Origin: a virus | Reading direction: 5' to 3' (one strand) | IMG/VR virus record: IMGVR_UViG_3300021414_000063 | Span: 1 to 33,047 of that record | Length of the DNA stretch: 33,047 nucleotides | Shown here: piece after piece, positions 30,575-33,047 of the stretch | Layout of the letters: the number at the start of each line of letters is the position of its first letter | Position numbering within the stretch: the stretch's first letter is position 1 | Made by a program: the position numbers and the translations under genes | The notes under the pieces: model-generated | What the model was told of the DNA's origin: nothing | What the model saw: only the letters and a program-made list of their open reading frames with translations | Databases searched by the model: none

Positions 30575-30583
30575 ATATCCACA
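30575..30583 (+). promoter_or_regulatory. DnaA-box-like sequence
   Basis: ATATCCACA differs at one position from TTATCCACA. It lies in the 341-base gene-free region beside the primase-like gene, 23 bases from the first palindrome. Could be chance; relevant because the phage encodes a DnaA domain IV-like protein. Confidence 0.3.
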
Positions 30584-30605
30584 ACTTATTGATAACGAGG
30601 CTATT

Positions 30606-30667
30606 TTTGATAGTTTAAGTAAACTATCAAAGAACTTTCAACATTGATAGTTTAAGTACACTATCAA
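30606..30667. repeat. two copies of a GATAGTTTAAGT palindrome
   Basis: TTTGATAGTTTA-AG-TAAACTATCAAA (30606-30631) is a perfect 12-2-12 palindrome. A second copy at 30644-30667, TTGATAGTTTAAGTACACTATCAA, has one mismatched pair. Centres are 37 bases apart. A partial third copy, AAGTACACTATTATG, occurs at about 30789-30803. These are typical of dimeric repressor operators or origin sites. The rest of the gene-free stretch 30514-30854 is AT-rich and contains the short direct repeats TTGCTAAAAT (about 30713 and 30823) and TAGGCATTAA (about 30775 and 30835); I see no gene in it. Confidence 0.75.
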
Positions 30668-30854
30668 AAATGTAGCTTTAAATATTATTAAATATACATT
30701 TTGAAGACAAATTGCTAAAATCAATATCTCTAAATACAATTACTAAAGAGAGATCAGACTATATATTACACTTAGGCATTAAGTTAATAAGTACACTATT
30801 ATGACAATAAAGAGCATTTTAGTTGCTAAAATAATAGGCATTAACTAACATCAC

Positions 30855-32465
30855 TTAGTGTATTAACATTTCAACTATAACATCACCAAGCAAGTTGAAC
30901 TTATTAAACTGCAGATTTGCACCTTCAATAATTTGGTTATCGTTATTTTCTCTAATCAACATCTGCTGCATTTTAATCAATCTTTGTTCTTCATCTACAA
31001 ATTGGTTTACTAGAATTGAATAATTTAAAAATGTGTAGGTGTTGTTACCGATCTTATATTCAAAGGCATCAGCTTCGGGAAAATAACCGTTATGGTCTGA
31101 TAATTCGTTTACATTATCAGCTTCATTTAACGCTGCAGATTGAACGTTTGAAGGTGATGGTGTAATTGTATGATTTATTTCTACTATTGATGTAGATGAT
31201 GTGGTTTGATTGCTTAAGTAATCCTTTTTTTCTTTTGGTTTCATTTCTCTATTTGATTTATAATTTTCATTTAAGTCTTTTACATAATCTTTAAAATCTG
31301 ACCAGTACTTCTGTACGGTAACATATCCTATATTATAGTTTGATGATATTGATGATTGTGTAATCTTTCCAAATTTTGAAAAATTCCAATTCTCTATTAT
31401 TTGGTAAATTCTGTTGGTACTATCTGTTCTCCAATGCTCTGATTGTGTTTGATGTACAATTAGCATTTTCTCATCTCTAGTTAAACCACAGTTATTGTTG
31501 AAGATTACTCTGCGTTTTTTATGGTTAACGATAGGTTGCAACTTACCCTCGTTCCTTTGCTTAATTAATGAGTTGGCAATCTTGATTATCTGCTTTTCAT
31601 CAATAGGATTGACGAAGGCTACTGGATTTACATTTTGTAGAATTTTAATTAAAGCTTGCGTAGATAGGGTGAGGTTTAACCATAGTAGATTAGTAGCGTA
31701 GCTTAACAAGTACGAATATCGTTTGCCATTTACTAATTTTTTTATAGGAATCCAACATTTAACTTGATCATAACCTTCATCCCAGTTAGTTATGTAGCTT
31801 TCATCATTTTTAAGATGCTTTTGTGTATCATCAAACCTTATCTTTTCAAAAACGCTATGGGGGTTAGGTATATGCTTTCCTTCTTTTTTATTTACTGAAC
31901 CCCCATAGCATTTTTTACTGTCACTAAAATTAGTTTCTTCAACTGATTGGAATACAAACGAAGATTCATTAATGTAAATGTTAGGATCGTAACTCAAAAC
32001 ATTGAACTGAGAACGCTTAATAGCATCATTATCCTTCGTATTAGTAATACCTAAATCAGCACAAATTGATAAATAAGTTGATTTGAAGTTGTGATAATTA
32101 ACCCCTTCAACCTGTATCAGAATGCCATAACCATTACCACCGAATGATTGATAATATGAGTAAATTTTGGCAAGGTCTAGGGTGTTAATATCGAAATGTG
32201 GTTCATCAACATCAATATAAAGTAAGCCAGTACTAGCGATGATATTGTCATCTATTTTGTAATTTTTGTAAGTGAAGTTAAAAGTTACGCAAGGAAGTGA
32301 TCTTTTAATATTTTTATAAATGTAATCATCCTTTGTGAACGCTCGTGCTGATTCAATAAGTCCAGAATATTTGGAAGATTTAATTTGAGTTAACCATTCT
32401 GTAATGGTTACGTTTTTGTGTACGGTTGGGTGTGCTAAACTCTGGTAGGTGTTTAAGGTTTTCAA
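30855..32465 (-). CDS. primase/replication protein with BT4734-like (VirE-type) N-terminal domain
   Basis: 536 aa. Residues about 30-175 match the BT4734-like N-terminal domain, related to archaeo-eukaryotic-type primases: TGLLYIDVDEPHF with the DxD pair at 85-87, then SFGGNGYGILIQVEG in place of the usual SxSGxG strand. The central part (about 250-330) is helical, and a helix-turn-helix-like segment (RIYQIIENWNFSKFGKITQS...YVTVQKYWSDF, about 345-390) follows; the last 100 residues are low-complexity and acidic. No helicase motif is visible. Probably initiates phage DNA replication. Start is TTG at 32465 (in-frame TGA just upstream); an ATG at 32477 is in another frame. The leader contains two hairpins. 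Confidence 0.78.
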   Translation of the reverse strand: MKTLNTYQSLAHPTVHKNVTITEWLTQIKSSKYSGLIESARAFTKDDYIYKNIKRSLPCVTFNFTYKNYKIDDNIIASTGLLYIDVDEPHFDINTLDLAKIYSYYQSFGGNGYGILIQVEGVNYHNFKSTYLSICADLGITNTKDNDAIKRSQFNVLSYDPNIYINESSFVFQSVEETNFSDSKKCYGGSVNKKEGKHIPNPHSVFEKIRFDDTQKHLKNDESYITNWDEGYDQVKCWIPIKKLVNGKRYSYLLSYATNLLWLNLTLSTQALIKILQNVNPVAFVNPIDEKQIIKIANSLIKQRNEGKLQPIVNHKKRRVIFNNNCGLTRDEKMLIVHQTQSEHWRTDSTNRIYQIIENWNFSKFGKITQSSISSNYNIGYVTVQKYWSDFKDYVKDLNENYKSNREMKPKEKKDYLSNQTTSSTSIVEINHTITPSPSNVQSAALNEADNVNELSDHNGYFPEADAFEYKIGNNTYTFLNYSILVNQFVDEEQRLIKMQQMLIRENNDNQIIEGANLQFNKFNLLGDVIVEMLIH

Positions 32466-32516
32466 TTTTAATTGTCATTATCTCTTTATTCTTAGGTTTA
32501 AATGGTGTTTAAAGAG

Positions 32517-32542
32517 AAGGTTGGATAGCTACTTCCAACCTT
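32517..32542 (-). promoter_or_regulatory. hairpin in the leader of the primase-like gene
   Basis: AAGGTTGGA (32517-32525) pairs perfectly with TCCAACCTT (32534-32542), 8-base loop. The minus-strand RNA then reads CTCTTTAAAC, not a U-tract, so it is more likely a leader structure than a terminator. It ends 52 bases before the TTG start. The 320-base gap 32466-32786 holds this, the next hairpin, one CTATTTAT element and the promoter of the plus-strand gene; no further gene seen. Confidence 0.5.
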
Positions 32543-32581
32543 GTAATGACTTTAACTGCTAACCAATTAAACGATATGTGT

Positions 32582-32597
32582 AGTAGGTTGCCCTACT
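32582..32597 (-). promoter_or_regulatory. second hairpin in the primase leader
   Basis: AGTAGG (32582-32587) pairs with CCTACT (32592-32597), loop TTGC. It is only three bases from the CTATTTAT element and would be at the extreme 5' end of a transcript starting there. Confidence 0.4.
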
Positions 32598-32600
32598 CTA

Positions 32601-32608
32601 ATAAATAG
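32601..32608 (-). promoter_or_regulatory. CTATTTAT element, primase-like gene
   Basis: CTATTTAT on the minus strand about 135 bases before the TTG start, the only site of the series far from its gene. Context AAA-CTATTTAT-TAGAG differs from the others downstream. Confidence 0.42.
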
Positions 32609-32751
32609 TTTCATTTCTTAAAGTAGTTAAGTATTGAATGAAAATAATTATGTCTTGATTCTAAAGTAAGCGCAAATCAATTTTTTTCAAGTCTCTATCT
32701 GTCATTATTCAATCACGATTAACTACCACTCATTTATTTTTCAATAAGGAC

Positions 32752-32781
32752 TTGTTTTTTTTCAAAGTGACTATACTTTAG
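32752..32781 (+). promoter_or_regulatory. host-type promoter of the terminal plus-strand gene
   Basis: TTG (32752-32754), 19-base spacer, TACTTTAG (32774-32781, one mismatch to TAnnTTTG). The predicted transcription start falls at or next to the GTG at 32787. Confidence 0.5.
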
Positions 32782-32786
32782 TTTAT

Positions 32787-33047
32787 GTGGAACAGGAAAA
32801 CATCATATTAGAACTAATGCAGCAAAATAAATTGCTGATGGATATGATGTGTAAGATGCGAACCGAATTGAACAATTTGAAGCAGGAGATGAAACCAGTG
32901 GTTAAGTTCTTCAACGCTGAATCAAGAGATTCGAAACCTGCAGTTAAAAGAGTAAGTAAAAAGAAGAAAGATGCTCTCGATGATGAAGAGCATCTCAAAA
33001 TGCTGGAAAGAAAAATACTTGCTGAATTAATAGCAGAACAACGTTAA
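32787..33047 (+). CDS. coiled-coil protein (86 aa)
   Basis: Complete; the stop is the last codon of the window. Starts with GTG at 32787; an overlapping ATG at 32785 leads to an early stop. Residues about 5-40 form a heptad-like coiled coil (LELMQQNKLLMDMMCKMRTEL and LKQEM), followed by a linker rich in Lys and Ser (PAVKRVSKKKKDA) and a second acidic/basic helix. Multimeric and perhaps nucleic-acid binding by composition; no family recognised. It is divergent from the primase-like gene and may belong to the regulatory end of the phage. Confidence 0.65.
   Translation: MEQENIILELMQQNKLLMDMMCKMRTELNNLKQEMKPVVKFFNAESRDSKPAVKRVSKKKKDALDDEEHLKMLERKILAELIAEQR

Noticed and set aside
30606-30667. Two palindromic repeats considered as a CRISPR array
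   Set aside because: Only two copies, 12-base gap instead of a spacer, no cas genes.
1-33047. Search for integrase, transposase, tRNA genes and att repeats
   Set aside because: None found by reading both strands; the ends of the element are probably outside the window.

Overview
The window is most of a tailed, HK97-type siphovirus (prophage or phage contig) of a member of the Bacteroidota. Host evidence: low GC (about one third by eye), host-style TAnnTTTG -7 boxes with TTG-like -33 boxes (e.g. 8992-9020, 25811-25841), few Shine-Dalgarno sequences, and gene families (BT4734/VirE-type primase, a tail-tip family) typical of Bacteroidota phages. Nearly everything is on the minus strand, so the phage reads right to left. 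No integrase, cI-like repressor, tRNA or CRISPR array was seen, so the ends of the element are not located.

Layout from right to left. 32787-33047: small coiled-coil protein. 32465-30855: primase-like replication protein, followed by a 341-base gene-free AT-rich region with two near-identical palindromes. 30513-29165: small proteins, a lipoprotein and a single-pass membrane protein. 29009-27354: adenine methyltransferase, PD-(D/E)XK nuclease, DnaA-domain-IV-like protein. 27363-26469: a run of overlapping micro-ORFs. 25845-26430 (+): winged-helix-like regulator and a 54-aa membrane peptide, divergent from the packaging genes. 25703-15827: TerS, TerL, portal, MuF fused to a zincin metalloprotease, prohead protease, capsid, head-tail connectors and tail terminator. 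15834-1995: tail-tube/fibre fusion of 1823 aa, second fibre, tail tube, frameshifting tail chaperone, tape measure, tail tip. 1961-1067: GH24 endolysin and holin. 1013-1: cold-shock protein and two small unknowns.

Three plus-strand cargo islands interrupt the late genes: 7776-8501 (cytosolic protein plus lipoprotein, facing a secreted protein at 8498-8962), 16375-16806 (P-loop protein) and 20044-20782 (short ORF plus DUF2335 membrane protein). Each starts next to the same junction: the element CTATTTAT just upstream of the leftward phage gene and, exactly 37 bases further, the block AAACTTAATTTA. CTATTTAT (ATAAATAG on the + strand) recurs at nine leftward transcription-unit starts and is a good candidate for the phage's own promoter.

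Main points for a second look: this promoter-like element and its cargo junctions; the MuF-zincin fusion (possible injected effector); the tail-tube/fibre fusion alongside a plain tube protein; a -1 frameshift (A9) in the tail chaperone; the palindromic region beside the primase; 9-bp tandem repeats between TerS and the divergent regulator; and seven supported ORFs of 31-54 aa.
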